A stretch of DNA of 64,000 bases from Neisseria leonii (GTDB lineage Bacteria > Pseudomonadota > Gammaproteobacteria > Burkholderiales > Neisseriaceae), in NCBI RefSeq assembly GCF_028776105.2, contig NZ_CP145606.1, forward strand, positions 992,001 through 1,056,000, written 5' to 3'. A model generated the notes under the pieces. The model searched no databases, had not been told where the DNA came from, and saw only the letters and a program-made list of their open reading frames with translations. The stretch's first letter is position 1. Each line of letters opens with the position of its first letter. This document shows positions 49,213 to 59,032 of this stretch, in pieces. The translations under genes were made by a program, and so were the position numbers.

Positions 49213-50886
49213 ATGTCCAAAAGCCTGACCCTGCTGATTCTGATTCTGCTCTGCTGCCGTACTGTCGATGCCCGTTCCCCTGCCGATCCGTCCGACAGCC
49301 TCTTTCCTGCCCGCCTGACCGTTACCGCCGCACCTCAGGGCGGCACGTTGATCGAGCTGGCCGCGCCCAACCTGCCCGCACCCGACATCCGCCGCCAAGG
49401 CCGCCGCTTGTCTGTCCGCCTGCCCGGCTACACACTGCCGCCGCTTGATCTGCCCCAAAATTACCGGGGCACACCGATTGAACACATCCGCCGCGAACAA
49501 CACACCGACGGCAGCATACTGACCGCCACCCTGCGCGGCGGCTGGCAGTTCGACAGTCAAGCGACTCCCGACCGCATACGCCTGCTCATCAGACCGTCTG
49601 AACGCCCTCACGCACCTGCGGACCACACCGGCAAGCTGATTTCGCTGGATTTCCAAAATATCGATGTCCGCACCTTACTGCAAATCATCGCCAAAGAATC
49701 GGGTATGAATATCGTGGCTTCCGATGCCGTGAACGGCAAAATGACCATTTCGCTCAAAAACCTGCCGTGGCCGCAGGCACTCGATGTGGTACTGCAGGCA
49801 CGCAGTCTGCACATGAGCCGCAGCGGCAACGTCATCCACATCAGGCCGAAAGCGGCTTATCTGGCCGACAGCAAAGCCGAACTGGCTCTGGAAAACGAAT
49901 TGCAGCAGCAATTGCCGCTCCGCTCCCGCACATTCCGCCTGCAATACAAAAATGCCGAAGAACTGGCCAAAATGCTGAAAAGCGACGGCAAACAGAGCAG
50001 CGGCCTGCTCAGCCCGCGCGGCAGCATTTTGGCCGACAGCGGCGGCAACAGCCTGGTGGTACACGACACCGAAGCCGTGCTCTCGCGGATTGACGCACTG
50101 ATACAGGAATTGGACCGTGCAGCCGACCAAGTGATGATAGAAGTGAAAATTGTCGAAGCCAACGACGGTTTCTCGCGCGAATTGGGCGCAAAATTCGGAT
50201 ACAGCGGACGGCGCGGACACAACAGCTGGGGCAGTTCCCTGCAACAGCTGGCCGATACGGCTGCCGCCGTTCCCGTATTCAGCCCGAATGTCAGCCTGCC
50301 CGCCATGGCCTCGGCAGGCAGTATCGCACTGGTCCACGCCGCCGCCAGCAGTGCGCTGGGCTTGGAATTGAGTGCACAGCAGGCACAAAGCCGTGCCAAA
50401 ATCATTTCCAGCCCGCGCATCCTCACCCGGAACCGGCAGGCCGCCTTAATCGAATCGGGTACCGAAATCCCGTATCAGGAAGCCACATCCAGCGGCGCCA
50501 CCTCCACCGGCTTCAAAAAAGCGGTTTTGGGACTGAACGTACTGCCCGCCATCACGCCGGACGGCCATATCATTATGGACATCAAAGTCAATAAAGACAC
50601 GCCGACTGCCTGCGGCGCAAGCGAGCCGTGCGTTTCAACCAAACGGCTGCAAACCAGCGCGATGGTGGAAAACGGCGGAACCTTGGTCTTGGGCGGCATT
50701 TATGAGGAAAACAGCGGCGACCGGATACAGAAAGTACCGCTGCTGGGCGACATTCCGCTGCTGGGACACCTGTTCAGCAGCCGCGCACGCAACCAAGAGC
50801 GCAAAGAACTGCTGGTTTTCATCACCCCGCATATTGTCGGCCGCCCCGGTTTCTTACCGCAAAACATGCCGCCGCTGCCCGAATAG
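49213..50886 (+). CDS. pilQ: Type IV pilus secretin PilQ, compact form
   Basis: The 557-residue protein has a signal peptide (LTLLILILLCCRTVDA), one AMIN-like domain (about 30-135), an N0 domain (SLDFQNIDVRTLLQIIAKES), an N1 domain (RTFRLQYKNAEELAKMLK), the secretin domain and the ending KVPLLGDIPLLGHLFSSRARN. Neisseria meningitidis PilQ is about 700-770 residues with two AMIN domains and repeated small basic repeats; those are absent here. The secretin signature is intact, so an outer-membrane pore is still expected. It ends the pilMNOPQ run. Confidence 0.88.
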   Translation: MSKSLTLLILILLCCRTVDARSPADPSDSLFPARLTVTAAPQGGTLIELAAPNLPAPDIRRQGRRLSVRLPGYTLPPLDLPQNYRGTPIEHIRREQHTDGSILTATLRGGWQFDSQATPDRIRLLIRPSERPHAPADHTGKLISLDFQNIDVRTLLQIIAKESGMNIVASDAVNGKMTISLKNLPWPQALDVVLQARSLHMSRSGNVIHIRPKAAYLADSKAELALENELQQQLPLRSRTFRLQYKNAEELAKMLKSDGKQSSGLLSPRGSILADSGGNSLVVHDTEAVLSRIDALIQELDRAADQVMIEVKIVEANDGFSRELGAKFGYSGRRGHNSWGSSLQQLADTAAAVPVFSPNVSLPAMASAGSIALVHAAASSALGLELSAQQAQSRAKIISSPRILTRNRQAALIESGTEIPYQEATSSGATSTGFKKAVLGLNVLPAITPDGHIIMDIKVNKDTPTACGASEPCVSTKRLQTSAMVENGGTLVLGGIYEENSGDRIQKVPLLGDIPLLGHLFSSRARNQERKELLVFITPHIVGRPGFLPQNMPPLPE

Positions 50887-50912
50887 CCTGTTCAGACGGC
50901 CTCAAAGCCGCT

Positions 50913-50940
50913 TTCACAGCCGTCGGCAACGTCATATAAT
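50913..50940 (+). promoter_or_regulatory. Promoter of upp
   Basis: TTCACA (50913-50918) and TATAAT (50935-50940) are 16 bases apart; the ATG lies 33 bases downstream. Confidence 0.6.
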
Positions 50941-50973
50941 ACAGGCCGTTTTCCCATTTTCCCGGTCTCAATT

Positions 50974-51606
50974 ATGAATATCACCGTTATCGACCACCCG
51001 CTGGTCAAACACAAACTCACCCTGATGCGCGAAGCCGAATGCAGCACCTATAAATTCCGCACGCTGACCACCGAACTCGCCCGCCTGATGGCTTATGAGG
51101 CCAGCCGCGATTTCGCCTTGGAAGATATTGAGTTCGACGGCTGGTGCGGCCGCATCAAAGGCCAGCAGATTAAAGGCAAAACACTGACCGTTGTGCCGAT
51201 TCTGCGTGCGGGGCTGGGTATGCTCGACGGCGTGCTGGATCTGATTCCCACTGCAAAAATCAGCGTCGTCGGCTTGCAGCGCGATGAAGAAACACTCAAG
51301 CCCGTATCGTATTTTGAGAAATTCGTCAGCAATATGAGCGAGCGTCCGGCTCTGATTATCGACCCCATGCTCGCCACCGGCGGTTCCATGGTGGCCACCA
51401 TCGACCTGCTCAAAGCCAACGGCTGCCGCAACATCAAAGCACTGGTATTGGTCGCCGCACCCGAAGGCGTCAAAGCGGTGAACGACGCCCACCCCGATGT
51501 TACGGTTTACACCGCCGCGCTCGACAGCCATTTGAATGAACAGGGCTACATCATTCCGGGTTTGGGCGATGCGGGCGACAAAATTTTCGGCACCAAACAC
51601 GGATAA
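50974..51606 (+). CDS. upp: Uracil phosphoribosyltransferase
   Basis: The 210-residue salvage enzyme makes UMP from uracil and PRPP. The PRPP loop is [18 protein letters not shown] and the uracil-binding C-terminal end [17 protein letters not shown] is complete. It has its own promoter and is convergent with fbpA. Confidence 0.96.
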   Translation: MNITVIDHPLVKHKLTLMREAECSTYKFRTLTTELARLMAYEASRDFALEDIEFDGWCGRIKGQQIKGKTLTVVPILRAGLGMLDGVLDLIPTAKISVVGLQRDEETLKPVSYFEKFVSNMSERPALIIDPMLATGGSMVATIDLLKANGCRNIKALVLVAAPEGVKAVNDAHPDVTVYTAALDSHLNEQGYIIPGLGDAGDKIFGTKHG

Positions 51607-51732
51607 CCCCCACCGGTCCGCAAACGGTACAGAAAACCGCCGATATGGCCAGAACGGCTTTGACCGCAACAAACCGCTTTCAGACGGCCTGACAGTCCGC
51701 CGTCCGTTCCGGCAAACGCCCGGTACAGCAAA

Positions 51733-51762
51733 AAACCGCCGCCCCGAATCGGGCGGCGGTTT
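51733..51762 (-). terminator. Terminator of fbpA
   Basis: AAACCGCCGCCC/GGGCGGCGGTTT is a 12-bp perfect stem with loop CGAATC. On the minus strand it is followed by TTTTT. Confidence 0.85.
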
Positions 51763-51780
51763 GGGCATTTATCCGTATGC

Positions 51781-52770
51781 TTAGCGGTAACCGGCCTGTC
51801 TCATCAACATCACGGCACGTGCCTGATTGCTGCCCGCTACCGATACATTGATCAAATCCTGTTTGAAACTGCCCCATTTGGCCACACGGGGATCCGGATT
51901 GACTTTCGGGTTGGCCGGATATTCGTGGTTCAAATCGGCAAACAGGTTTTGTGCCTCTGCACCGGACAGCCATTCAATGAATTTCTGCGCTTCTGCGGGC
52001 TGTTTGCTGTATTTCACCACACCCGCACCCGAAACATTGACATGGGTACCTTTGCCGTTCTGGTCTGCAAAGAACACACCCACCGGCAGATCCGGTTTTT
52101 TCTCCAGCAAACGGCCGTAGTAATAAGTATTGGCAATACCGACATCGCAACGGCCTGCCGCAATAGCTTCCAAAACCGCAGTATCGTTGGCAAAGGGTTC
52201 TGCAGCCAGATTGTTTACCCAACCTTTAACAATATCGGCAGTTTTCTTGGCACCGTGGTTCGCCAGCATGGTCGCGGTCAGCGATTGGTTGTACACATTG
52301 CCGGACGAGCGCAGACACAGCTTGCCTTTCCATTTCGGCGAAGCCAGATCGGCATAAGTGGACAGCTCGGACGGCTTCACTTTCTGCGTATTGTAGAAAA
52401 TGGTGCGGGCGCGTACAGACAGGCCGAACCATTGGTTTTTCGGATCGCGCAGGTGGGCGGGAATATTGGCTTTGAGCGTAGCCGAATTCACCGGCTGCAA
52501 CAGCCCCATCTGCGCGGCCTGCCACAGATTGCCTCCATCCACTGTAATCAGTACATCGGCCGGCGTATTGCGCCCTTCGGCTTTCAGTTTTTCGGCCAAC
52601 GGACCGGGCTTGTCGGTTACCAGCTTGACATTCACACCGGTTTTTTGGGCATAAGCATCGACAATCGGTTTCAGCAGATTGTCGGCGCGGGAAGTGTAAA
52701 CCACCAAGTCGGCGGCAAACACCGGGGCGGCACTCATCAGGGCAACCGATACGGCCAGAATTTTTTTCAT
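51781..52770 (-). CDS. fbpA: Ferric-iron ABC transporter substrate-binding protein
   Basis: The 329-residue periplasmic protein has a signal peptide ([16 protein letters not shown]) and the Fe(III)-binding fold: [15 protein letters not shown] and the tyrosine cluster [12 protein letters not shown] typical of iron coordination. It resembles the Hit/Afu type rather than the classic gonococcal FbpA N-terminus. ATG 52770 follows GGAG. It is divergent from the permease and ATPase genes, and its promoter carries a likely Fur site. Confidence 0.88.
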   Translation of the reverse strand: MKKILAVSVALMSAAPVFAADLVVYTSRADNLLKPIVDAYAQKTGVNVKLVTDKPGPLAEKLKAEGRNTPADVLITVDGGNLWQAAQMGLLQPVNSATLKANIPAHLRDPKNQWFGLSVRARTIFYNTQKVKPSELSTYADLASPKWKGKLCLRSSGNVYNQSLTATMLANHGAKKTADIVKGWVNNLAAEPFANDTAVLEAIAAGRCDVGIANTYYYGRLLEKKPDLPVGVFFADQNGKGTHVNVSGAGVVKYSKQPAEAQKFIEWLSGAEAQNLFADLNHEYPANPKVNPDPRVAKWGSFKQDLINVSVAGSNQARAVMLMRQAGYR

Positions 52771-52838
52771 ACACAATTCTCCTTTTTGCGGTTTTTGCGG
52801 ATAAGGTTGGATACAGACAAACTTTACTGCCGCCTATC

Positions 52839-52881
52839 ATTATAGAATAAGGATTCCCTATAAACAATAGTCAGTATCATT
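52839..52881 (-). promoter_or_regulatory. fbpA promoter with overlapping Fur-like site
   Basis: On the minus strand, TTGTTT (52867-52862) and TATAAT (52844-52839) are 17 bases apart. AATGATACTGACTATT (52881-52866) matches the Fur box AATGATAATCATTATC at about 12 of 16 positions and overlaps the -35. Confidence 0.6.
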
Positions 52882-52984
52882 TTCCAATAAGAAATTTTCT
52901 CATTGCCAGACCTGCGTTTTATCGGGATAATCACGCCCTGCTTACACTTCACTACATTTCCATGACTAAAGGCCGTCTGAAAAC

Positions 52985-54595
52985 ATGAATGCCAGAACCG
53001 TCCCGCTTCTGCCCGCCCGTCTGTGGCTGCTGCTGTGTATCACGCTGCTGCTGATTCCGCTGGGTGTGATTGCCGCCGCGTGGGGGACGTGGGACGAAGA
53101 AATCTGGGCGTTCATGCTCGATTTCCAGCTGCCGCTGCTATTGTCCAACACACTCTGGCTGGTACTGGGTGTGGGAGCGGGAACGGCTCTGCTCGGCAGC
53201 AGCACGGCCTGGCTGACTGCGATGTACGACTTCCCGCTGCGGCGGCTGTTTTTCTGGGCGATGATGCTGCCGCTGGCCGTTCCGGCTTATGTGCTGGCTT
53301 TCACCCAACTGGGCCTGTTCGACTATACCGGCCCCGTCAGTACCTATCTGCGCGACCGGTACGGTTTTTCAGACGGCCTGCCCGACATCCGCAACCGCTG
53401 GGGGCTGATTGCCGTGATGAGCCTCACATTTTACCCGTACGTTTATCTGCTGGCACGCAACGCCTTCTGCGGCATGGGCGCACAGGCACTGGAAGCCGGT
53501 GCTTCTCTCGGCCTGCCGCCGCTTCGTTCCTTTATCAAAATCGCCCTGCCGATGGCGCGCCCGTGGATAGGCGGCGGCGTGATACTGGCACTGATGGAAG
53601 TGCTGGCCGATTTCGGCACCGTTTCCGTGTTCGGCTACGACACGTTCACCACAGCCATTTATCAGGCCTGGTTCGATCTGTTTTCCATTGAAACGGCCAA
53701 ACAGCTTGCCTCCCTGCTGATTATGGGGGTATTCGTACTGCTGGCCGCCGAGCAGCTCTCGCGCGGCCGCCGCCGCTACACACCGCCCGGACGCGGGCGT
53801 TCGCGCCGCAGACACTCCCTGGGCGGTGCGGGCGCATGGGCGGCAACCGCATACTGCGGCCTGATTCTGACCGCCGCTTTCCTGCTGCCGCTGATCCAGC
53901 TGTTGATCTGGGCGGTGCAGACTTTTCACGACGGCTTCAATACCTCGCTGTGGCAGCAGGCATGGCACTCGTTCTCTGCTTCGCTGGCCGGTGCGCTGGC
54001 TGTGGCCGCCGCCGCCCTGCTGTTGGCTTTGGCCAAACGGGCCGACCGCAGCCGTGCCGCAGCCGTTGCCGCCCGCATCGCCACCTTGGGCTACGCCGTA
54101 CCGGGTACCGTTTTGGCTGTCGGCATTTTCGTACCGGTAGCCGCACTCGACAATGTCCTGATTGAGACGTTCCAATGGCAGGATACCCGCGATGCCGTCT
54201 TCAAAGGCACGCTGGCGGTTCTGCTGCTGGCCTACCTGATCCGCTTTCTCGCCGTCGGTTATTCTGCCGTCGAGGCCGGGTTGGAGCGCATCAGCCCCAG
54301 CCAAGCCGAAGCCGCACGTACACTGGGGCATAACGGCACAGGCATTCTGCGACGCATCTACCTGCCGCTGCTCAAAGGCGCATTGGGAACCGGTATGCTG
54401 ATGGCATTTGTCGATATGATGAAAGAATTGCCGATTACACTGATGATGCGCCCGTTTGACTGGGATACGCTTGCTGTCCGCGTGTATGCCTTTACCACCG
54501 AGGGCCAGTACGCCAACGCCGCCCTGCCCGCCCTGCTGATTGTCCTGACCGGCCTGCTGCCCGTTATCCTGTTTTCCCGCACCGAAACGGAATAA
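52985..54595 (+). CDS. fbpB: Ferric-iron ABC transporter permease
   Basis: The 536-residue permease has two fused membrane halves, each with the EAA loop (ALEAGASLGLPPLRSFIKIALPMARPW; QAEAARTLGHNGTGILRRIYLPLLKG), the FbpB pattern. In its first half an uptake sequence encodes GFSDGLPD in a loop. The ATG immediately follows an uptake sequence (52971-52982) where the ribosome-binding site should be. It pairs with fbpA (divergent) and fbpC (4-base gap). Confidence 0.88.
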   Translation: MNARTVPLLPARLWLLLCITLLLIPLGVIAAAWGTWDEEIWAFMLDFQLPLLLSNTLWLVLGVGAGTALLGSSTAWLTAMYDFPLRRLFFWAMMLPLAVPAYVLAFTQLGLFDYTGPVSTYLRDRYGFSDGLPDIRNRWGLIAVMSLTFYPYVYLLARNAFCGMGAQALEAGASLGLPPLRSFIKIALPMARPWIGGGVILALMEVLADFGTVSVFGYDTFTTAIYQAWFDLFSIETAKQLASLLIMGVFVLLAAEQLSRGRRRYTPPGRGRSRRRHSLGGAGAWAATAYCGLILTAAFLLPLIQLLIWAVQTFHDGFNTSLWQQAWHSFSASLAGALAVAAAALLLALAKRADRSRAAAVAARIATLGYAVPGTVLAVGIFVPVAALDNVLIETFQWQDTRDAVFKGTLAVLLLAYLIRFLAVGYSAVEAGLERISPSQAEAARTLGHNGTGILRRIYLPLLKGALGTGMLMAFVDMMKELPITLMMRPFDWDTLAVRVYAFTTEGQYANAALPALLIVLTGLLPVILFSRTETE

Positions 54596-54599
54596 ACCT

Positions 54600-55613
54600 A
54601 TGCTGACCCTCGACCGCATTACCGTTGCATTCGACAACCGTCCGGTTGTCGAACAGTTTGATTTCCATTTGGCCGCAGGCGAAACCGCCTGCCTGCTCGG
54701 TCCGTCGGGCTGCGGCAAAACCACCGTCCTGCGCACCATCGCCGGTTTTGAAACCCCGCAAAACGGCCGCATCAGCCTCAACGGGCAGGACATTACCGCC
54801 ACGGCTCCGCACAAACGCGGCATCGGCATGGTATTCCAAGACTACGCCCTGTTCCCGCATCTGACCGCTGCCGGCAACATTGCTTTCGGCCTGCAACATT
54901 GGGATAAAGCCGCACGGCAGGCACGCGTAGCCGAACTACTGAACCTCATCGGCCTGCCGCAAACCGCCGCACGCTATCCCCACCAGCTCTCCGGCGGCCA
55001 GCAGCAGCGTATCGCACTGGCCCGCGCACTCGCCCCCAAACCCGGGCTGATACTGCTGGACGAGCCGTTTTCCAATCTGGACAGCGATTTGCGCAGCCGT
55101 CTGGCCAAAGAAGTCCGCCAACTGCTCAAACAGCAGCAAACCGCTGCTGTTATGGTAACGCACGATCCGCAGGAAGCCTTTGCTATGGCCGACAGAGTCG
55201 GCATCATGCGGCAAGGCCGCCTGCTGCAATACGATACACCGCAGACACTCTACCGCCGCCCCTCCTCCCCCGAAACCGCCGCCTTTCTCGGCAACGGCAG
55301 TCTGATTGATGCCGTGCGCAACCCCGACGGCAGCCTCCAATGCGCTGTCGGCCGTATTGACTGCGAAACAGACAGCAACGCAGCACATTGGCAGCTTTTT
55401 CTGCGTCCCGAAGACCTCTGCCCCAATCCGGACGGCCAACCCTGCGCCACCCTGCTGGATGCCGACTTCCAAGGCAGCCGCTACCTTGCCCGCCTGCAAC
55501 TGGACAGCGGCGAACCCCTGCTGGCGGAACTGGAAGAACTGCCGCCCGTCGGCAGCCGTATCGCCTTATGCCTGCGCCACAACCGCCCGGCCGCCTTCCC
55601 GAAACACGCCTAA
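54600..55613 (+). CDS. fbpC: Ferric-iron ABC transporter ATPase
   Basis: The 337-residue ATPase has Walker A GPSGCGKTT, signature LSGGQQQRIALARAL, Walker B LILLDEPFSNLD and switch VTHDPQEAFAMADRVG. A C-terminal TOBE-like regulatory part (about 235-337) follows. It starts four bases after fbpB and ends in a DUS-type terminator. Confidence 0.93.
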   Translation: MLTLDRITVAFDNRPVVEQFDFHLAAGETACLLGPSGCGKTTVLRTIAGFETPQNGRISLNGQDITATAPHKRGIGMVFQDYALFPHLTAAGNIAFGLQHWDKAARQARVAELLNLIGLPQTAARYPHQLSGGQQQRIALARALAPKPGLILLDEPFSNLDSDLRSRLAKEVRQLLKQQQTAAVMVTHDPQEAFAMADRVGIMRQGRLLQYDTPQTLYRRPSSPETAAFLGNGSLIDAVRNPDGSLQCAVGRIDCETDSNAAHWQLFLRPEDLCPNPDGQPCATLLDADFQGSRYLARLQLDSGEPLLAELEELPPVGSRIALCLRHNRPAAFPKHA

Positions 55614-55629
55614 CCCGCCCGAACGCAGC

Positions 55630-55663
55630 AAAGGCCGCCTGAAACCTTTTCAGACGGCCTTTG
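55630..55663. terminator. DUS-type terminator between fbpC and the AI-2E gene
   Basis: CAAAGGCCGCCTGAAA pairs with TTTCAGACGGCCTTTG with one mismatch and a short loop. The left half is a one-base variant of the uptake sequence. Confidence 0.7.
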
Positions 55664-55688
55664 CCTAGCCGGACAACCTCCTCCCGAA

Positions 55689-56759
55689 TCAGTTGCGCCG
55701 GTAAAAAGCACTTTTAAAATAAGCGTCCGCCCCCTCACGCAACAATACCAGCGTTACTGCAGCCAGCGGCAGGCCGATCAGCATACCGATAAAGCCGAAC
55801 AGTTGGCCGAAAGCCATCAGCGAAAAAATCACCCAAAACGGCGACAGACCGATGCGGTCGCCGACAATCTTCGGCGTGATAAAGAAACTTTCCAAAAACT
55901 GCCCCGCGCCGAACACCGCCCAGACCATCAGCAGCCCCTGCCACGACCCGAATTGCAGCAGCGCGGCCACCGTCGCCAGCAGCAGACCGGTAAACGCACC
56001 CAGATACGGCACAAACACCAAAATACCGGCAATCATACCGATGGCAAAGCCGGAATCCAGCCCCACCAACATCAACCCTGTGCCGTAAATGATGCCCATC
56101 ACCAGCATCACCGTCAGCTGGCCGCGCAAAAATTCGCCCAACACTCTGTCCATATTGCCCGAAATACGCAGATAGCCGTCCAAATAACGGCGCGGAATCA
56201 TGGTGCGGATACCGTCCGACCAACGCTGCCAGTCCAACAGAAAGTAATACAGCAGAAACGGCAGCAGCATCGCATTAGTCACACCCAAAGCCACATTACT
56301 GCTCTGCTGCATCAGCGTTACCATCACCCGCCGCAATGCATTGCTCAGCGTACCGGTATGCGATTGCAGCCACGCCACAACACTTGCCGTGTCCAGACTG
56401 ACAGTGTTTCCCAAATACTGCCCCACCCAAGGCACCAGCGTTTTCTCGGCAAACGAAATCAGCTGGGGCAGACGCATCACAATATTATTAAACTGGCTGA
56501 TCAGCATCGGCACAATAATCAGCACCAACGCCAGCAGCACCAACAGCGCAAACACCATGACCAGCATGGATGCCAAACCGCGCTTGACACCTTTTCTGCG
56601 CAGCTTTTCCACCAGCGGATTCAGAATATAGGCCAGCACCGCCGCCACAAAAAACGGCGTCAGAATATTGCCCAAGGCATACACCAGCCACAACACCGCC
56701 GCCATGACCAACAGCGGCATCAACCAAATGCGCAAACCGCGCTTTCTCGCCTGATACAT
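55689..56759 (-). CDS. AI-2E family transporter (PerM-like)
   Basis: The 356-residue membrane protein has about eight helices and the family signatures ILTPFFVAAVLAYILNPLVEKLRRKGVKRGLAS and VGDRIGLSPFWVIFSLMAFGQLFGFIGMLIGLPLAAV. Members of this family export signals or ions, or have unproven roles; the name PerM is by homology only. ATG 56759 (MYQARKRGLR) gives a charged N-terminus before the first helix; the longer frame is rejected. It diverges from purM. Confidence 0.85.
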   Translation of the reverse strand: MYQARKRGLRIWLMPLLVMAAVLWLVYALGNILTPFFVAAVLAYILNPLVEKLRRKGVKRGLASMLVMVFALLVLLALVLIIVPMLISQFNNIVMRLPQLISFAEKTLVPWVGQYLGNTVSLDTASVVAWLQSHTGTLSNALRRVMVTLMQQSSNVALGVTNAMLLPFLLYYFLLDWQRWSDGIRTMIPRRYLDGYLRISGNMDRVLGEFLRGQLTVMLVMGIIYGTGLMLVGLDSGFAIGMIAGILVFVPYLGAFTGLLLATVAALLQFGSWQGLLMVWAVFGAGQFLESFFITPKIVGDRIGLSPFWVIFSLMAFGQLFGFIGMLIGLPLAAVTLVLLREGADAYFKSAFYRRN

Positions 56760-56902
56760 CGTTATATCCCGATTCAAAACGGCGCAAGCATACCAGTTTC
56801 CCCCCAACGGCGCATCAACAATCGACACCGCAGATTTACACGCGCCGCAGCACAAAATCGGGTAAAATCGCGCCGTTTATCCCTCATTTGCGAAAGTAAA
56901 CC

Positions 56903-57937
56903 ATGAACCCGTCCCTGAGCTACCGTGATGCCGGTGTCGATATCGATGCCGGCGACCAACTGGTCGAAAACATCAAACCCTTTGCCAAACGCACCATGCG
57001 CCCCGAAGTGCTGGGGGATTTGGGCGGCTTCGGCGCGCTGGTGGAAATCGGCAAAAAATACCAAAATCCCGTTTTGGTTTCCGGCACCGACGGCGTGGGC
57101 ACCAAGCTGAAACTGGCCTTTGAATGGGACAAACACGATACCGTCGGCATCGACCTGGTGGCCATGAGTGTGAACGATATTCTGGTACAGGGTGCCGAAC
57201 CGCTGTTTTTTCTCGACTATTTCGCCTGCGGCAAACTCGACGTGGCACGTGCCACCGACGTGATCAAAGGCATCGCGCAAGGCTGTGAAGAATCGGGCTG
57301 CGCACTGATCGGCGGCGAAACGGCGGAAATGCCGGGCATGTATCCCGAAGGCGAATACGATTTAGCGGGCTTCGCCGTCGGCGTGGTGGAAAAAGACCGC
57401 ATCATCAACGGCCGCAGCATCGCTCCGGGCGATGTGGTGTTGGGACTGGCTTCCAACGGCGCGCATTCCAACGGCTATTCTTTAATCCGCAAAATCATCG
57501 AGCGCGACGCACCCGATTTGGACGCACCGTTCGACAACGGCAAAACCCTGCGCGAAGCCGTCATCGCCCCCACCCGCCTGTATGTCAAACCGGTTCTGGC
57601 CGCATTGCAGCAGTTTGAAATCAAAGGCATGGCGCACATCACCGGCGGCGGCATCACCGAAAACGTGCCGCGCGTGCTGCCGGAAAACTGTGTGGCGCAA
57701 ATCGACGCGCACTCATGGCAGCTGCCCAAACTGTTCCAATGGCTGCAAGAAGCGGGCAACGTGGAAACGCAGGAAATGTACCGCACCTTCAACTGCGGCA
57801 TCGGCATGGTGCTGATTATTGCCGCCGAAAATGCCGAAGCTGTTCGGACTTTCTTGACGGAACAGGGCGAAACCGTTTACCGCTTGGGCGAAATCCGCCC
57901 GCGCAACGGCAGCGAGCATCAAACCCAAGTGGCCTGA
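56903..57937 (+). CDS. purM: Phosphoribosylformylglycinamidine cyclo-ligase
   Basis: The 344-residue enzyme closes the imidazole ring (FGAM to AIR) in purine synthesis. It shows [51 protein letters not shown] and [20 protein letters not shown] -10 lies about 35 bases upstream. The reading ends in front of a DUS hairpin. Confidence 0.96.
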   Translation: MNPSLSYRDAGVDIDAGDQLVENIKPFAKRTMRPEVLGDLGGFGALVEIGKKYQNPVLVSGTDGVGTKLKLAFEWDKHDTVGIDLVAMSVNDILVQGAEPLFFLDYFACGKLDVARATDVIKGIAQGCEESGCALIGGETAEMPGMYPEGEYDLAGFAVGVVEKDRIINGRSIAPGDVVLGLASNGAHSNGYSLIRKIIERDAPDLDAPFDNGKTLREAVIAPTRLYVKPVLAALQQFEIKGMAHITGGGITENVPRVLPENCVAQIDAHSWQLPKLFQWLQEAGNVETQEMYRTFNCGIGMVLIIAAENAEAVRTFLTEQGETVYRLGEIRPRNGSEHQTQVA

Positions 57938-57950
57938 CTTTCAGTCAAAA

Positions 57951-57992
57951 AGGCCGTCTGAAAATACGCTAAACCGCGCTTTCAGACGGCCT
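57951..57992. terminator. DUS hairpin terminator after purM
   Basis: A 13-bp stem from an uptake sequence (57951-57963) and its inverse (57980-57992). Confidence 0.65.
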
Positions 57993-58137
57993 TATCCATC
58001 ACAGGCTTCCGATACATCTTCTGATTCGGCTCCGCCACGGCCGGCTGCGATACCGAACGGCACATGTCGTTCTTTTCCCGGGTGGACGAACCCAAACCGG
58101 GGCGGATAATGTATCCGCACACCGCTTCGCCGGCCTG

Positions 58138-58274
58138 TTAAATCTTGCAGGCTCCGCCGGCACAGTTGTCGTCTTCCTCTGCCGCATCGGTTCCGCCCTC
58201 CACAGCCACGCCGTCAAAACAGTTCAAAGCGTTATCCAGATGATCCAAATCCCACTCATCGGTGTCGTCGTCAT
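58138..58274 (-). pseudogene. Frameshifted small acidic protein gene
   Basis: The minus strand has a good Shine-Dalgarno (AAGGA) seven bases before ATG 58274, but that frame stops after 16 codons. The neighbouring frame encodes about 45 residues of coding-like sequence (DDDTDEWDLDHLDNALNCF, then an acidic stretch ending DNCAGGACKI) and stops at 58138-58140. One missing base in the GAC repeat directly after the ATG would explain this. The protein has no recognised family; its acidity and C-terminal cysteine pair are all that can be said. Confidence 0.4.
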
Positions 58275-58368
58275 GATTTTTCCTTAGTCCGGGTAATGCG
58301 CTGCCCAACTGGGGGCAAGGACGGGCATTGCAAGTCCGTCACCGTTTTTTATCCGCCGCCCCGCAAAA

Positions 58369-58410
58369 AGGCCGTCTGAAAACGCGATAAAGCGCATTTT
58401 CAGACGGCCT
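58369..58410. terminator. DUS hairpin terminator beside uspA
   Basis: A 14-bp stem (58369-58382 and 58397-58410), 18 bases from the uspA stop. The spacer 57993-58368 otherwise holds only the frameshifted small gene. Confidence 0.7.
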
Positions 58411-58428
58411 GAACGGCAAGCAGGATGT

Positions 58429-58893
58429 CTATTCTTCGGCCTCGCTGCGGATAATCAGCAGCGGCAAATGACTTTGACGCATCACGGTTTCGGCAAAACT
58501 GCCCATTAAAAGGTGCATCAGGCCGGTGCGCCCGTGCGTGCCCAATACCAACAAATCCGCACCCTGCGCATCGGCATAATCCACCAGCTCCTGCGCCATT
58601 TCGCGCGCGCCTTTATTGGCAACGAGCAGGTGCGTTGCCGCACCGGATATGCCGTTTTCCGCCGCCAAGGCCGCCGCTGCGGCCAATACTTCATTGCCGC
58701 CCTCAACGGCGGCGGCTTCGTAACTGTCGTGTTGCAGAAATTCGGGCGCCAACGCCATATACTCGGCCGGATTGGCCACGTGGACCAAAGTCAGCCGCGC
58801 CCCGCCGCTTTGCGCGACACCGCAGGCATGTTTCAATGCGTTTGCCGAAGTGGCACTGCCGTCCACCGCTACCACCAAATGTCGATACATCAT
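58429..58893 (-). CDS. Universal stress protein (UspA family)
   Basis: The 154-residue cytoplasmic protein has the Usp fold: MMYRHLVVAVDGSATSANALKHA and the ATP-binding-type end LVLGTHGRTGLMHLLMGSFAETVMRQSHLPLLIIR (G-2x-G-9x-G(S/T) present). ATG 58893 follows AGGAG at eight bases; the long frame to 59088 crosses the tcdA start on the other strand and is rejected. Confidence 0.9.
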   Translation of the reverse strand: MMYRHLVVAVDGSATSANALKHACGVAQSGGARLTLVHVANPAEYMALAPEFLQHDSYEAAAVEGGNEVLAAAAALAAENGISGAATHLLVANKGAREMAQELVDYADAQGADLLVLGTHGRTGLMHLLMGSFAETVMRQSHLPLLIIRSEAEE

Positions 58894-59032
58894 TTCATCT
58901 CCTCTCAACGTTTCGGCATCTATCCCGATACCGGTCGAGACAGCACAAGCATGTGCTGCCTGCTTGCAGTATAATGCAGCTTTTTCACGCCGTTCCGGTT
59001 TTTTGCCACCCTTTTGATGTAGCACAATCCCC

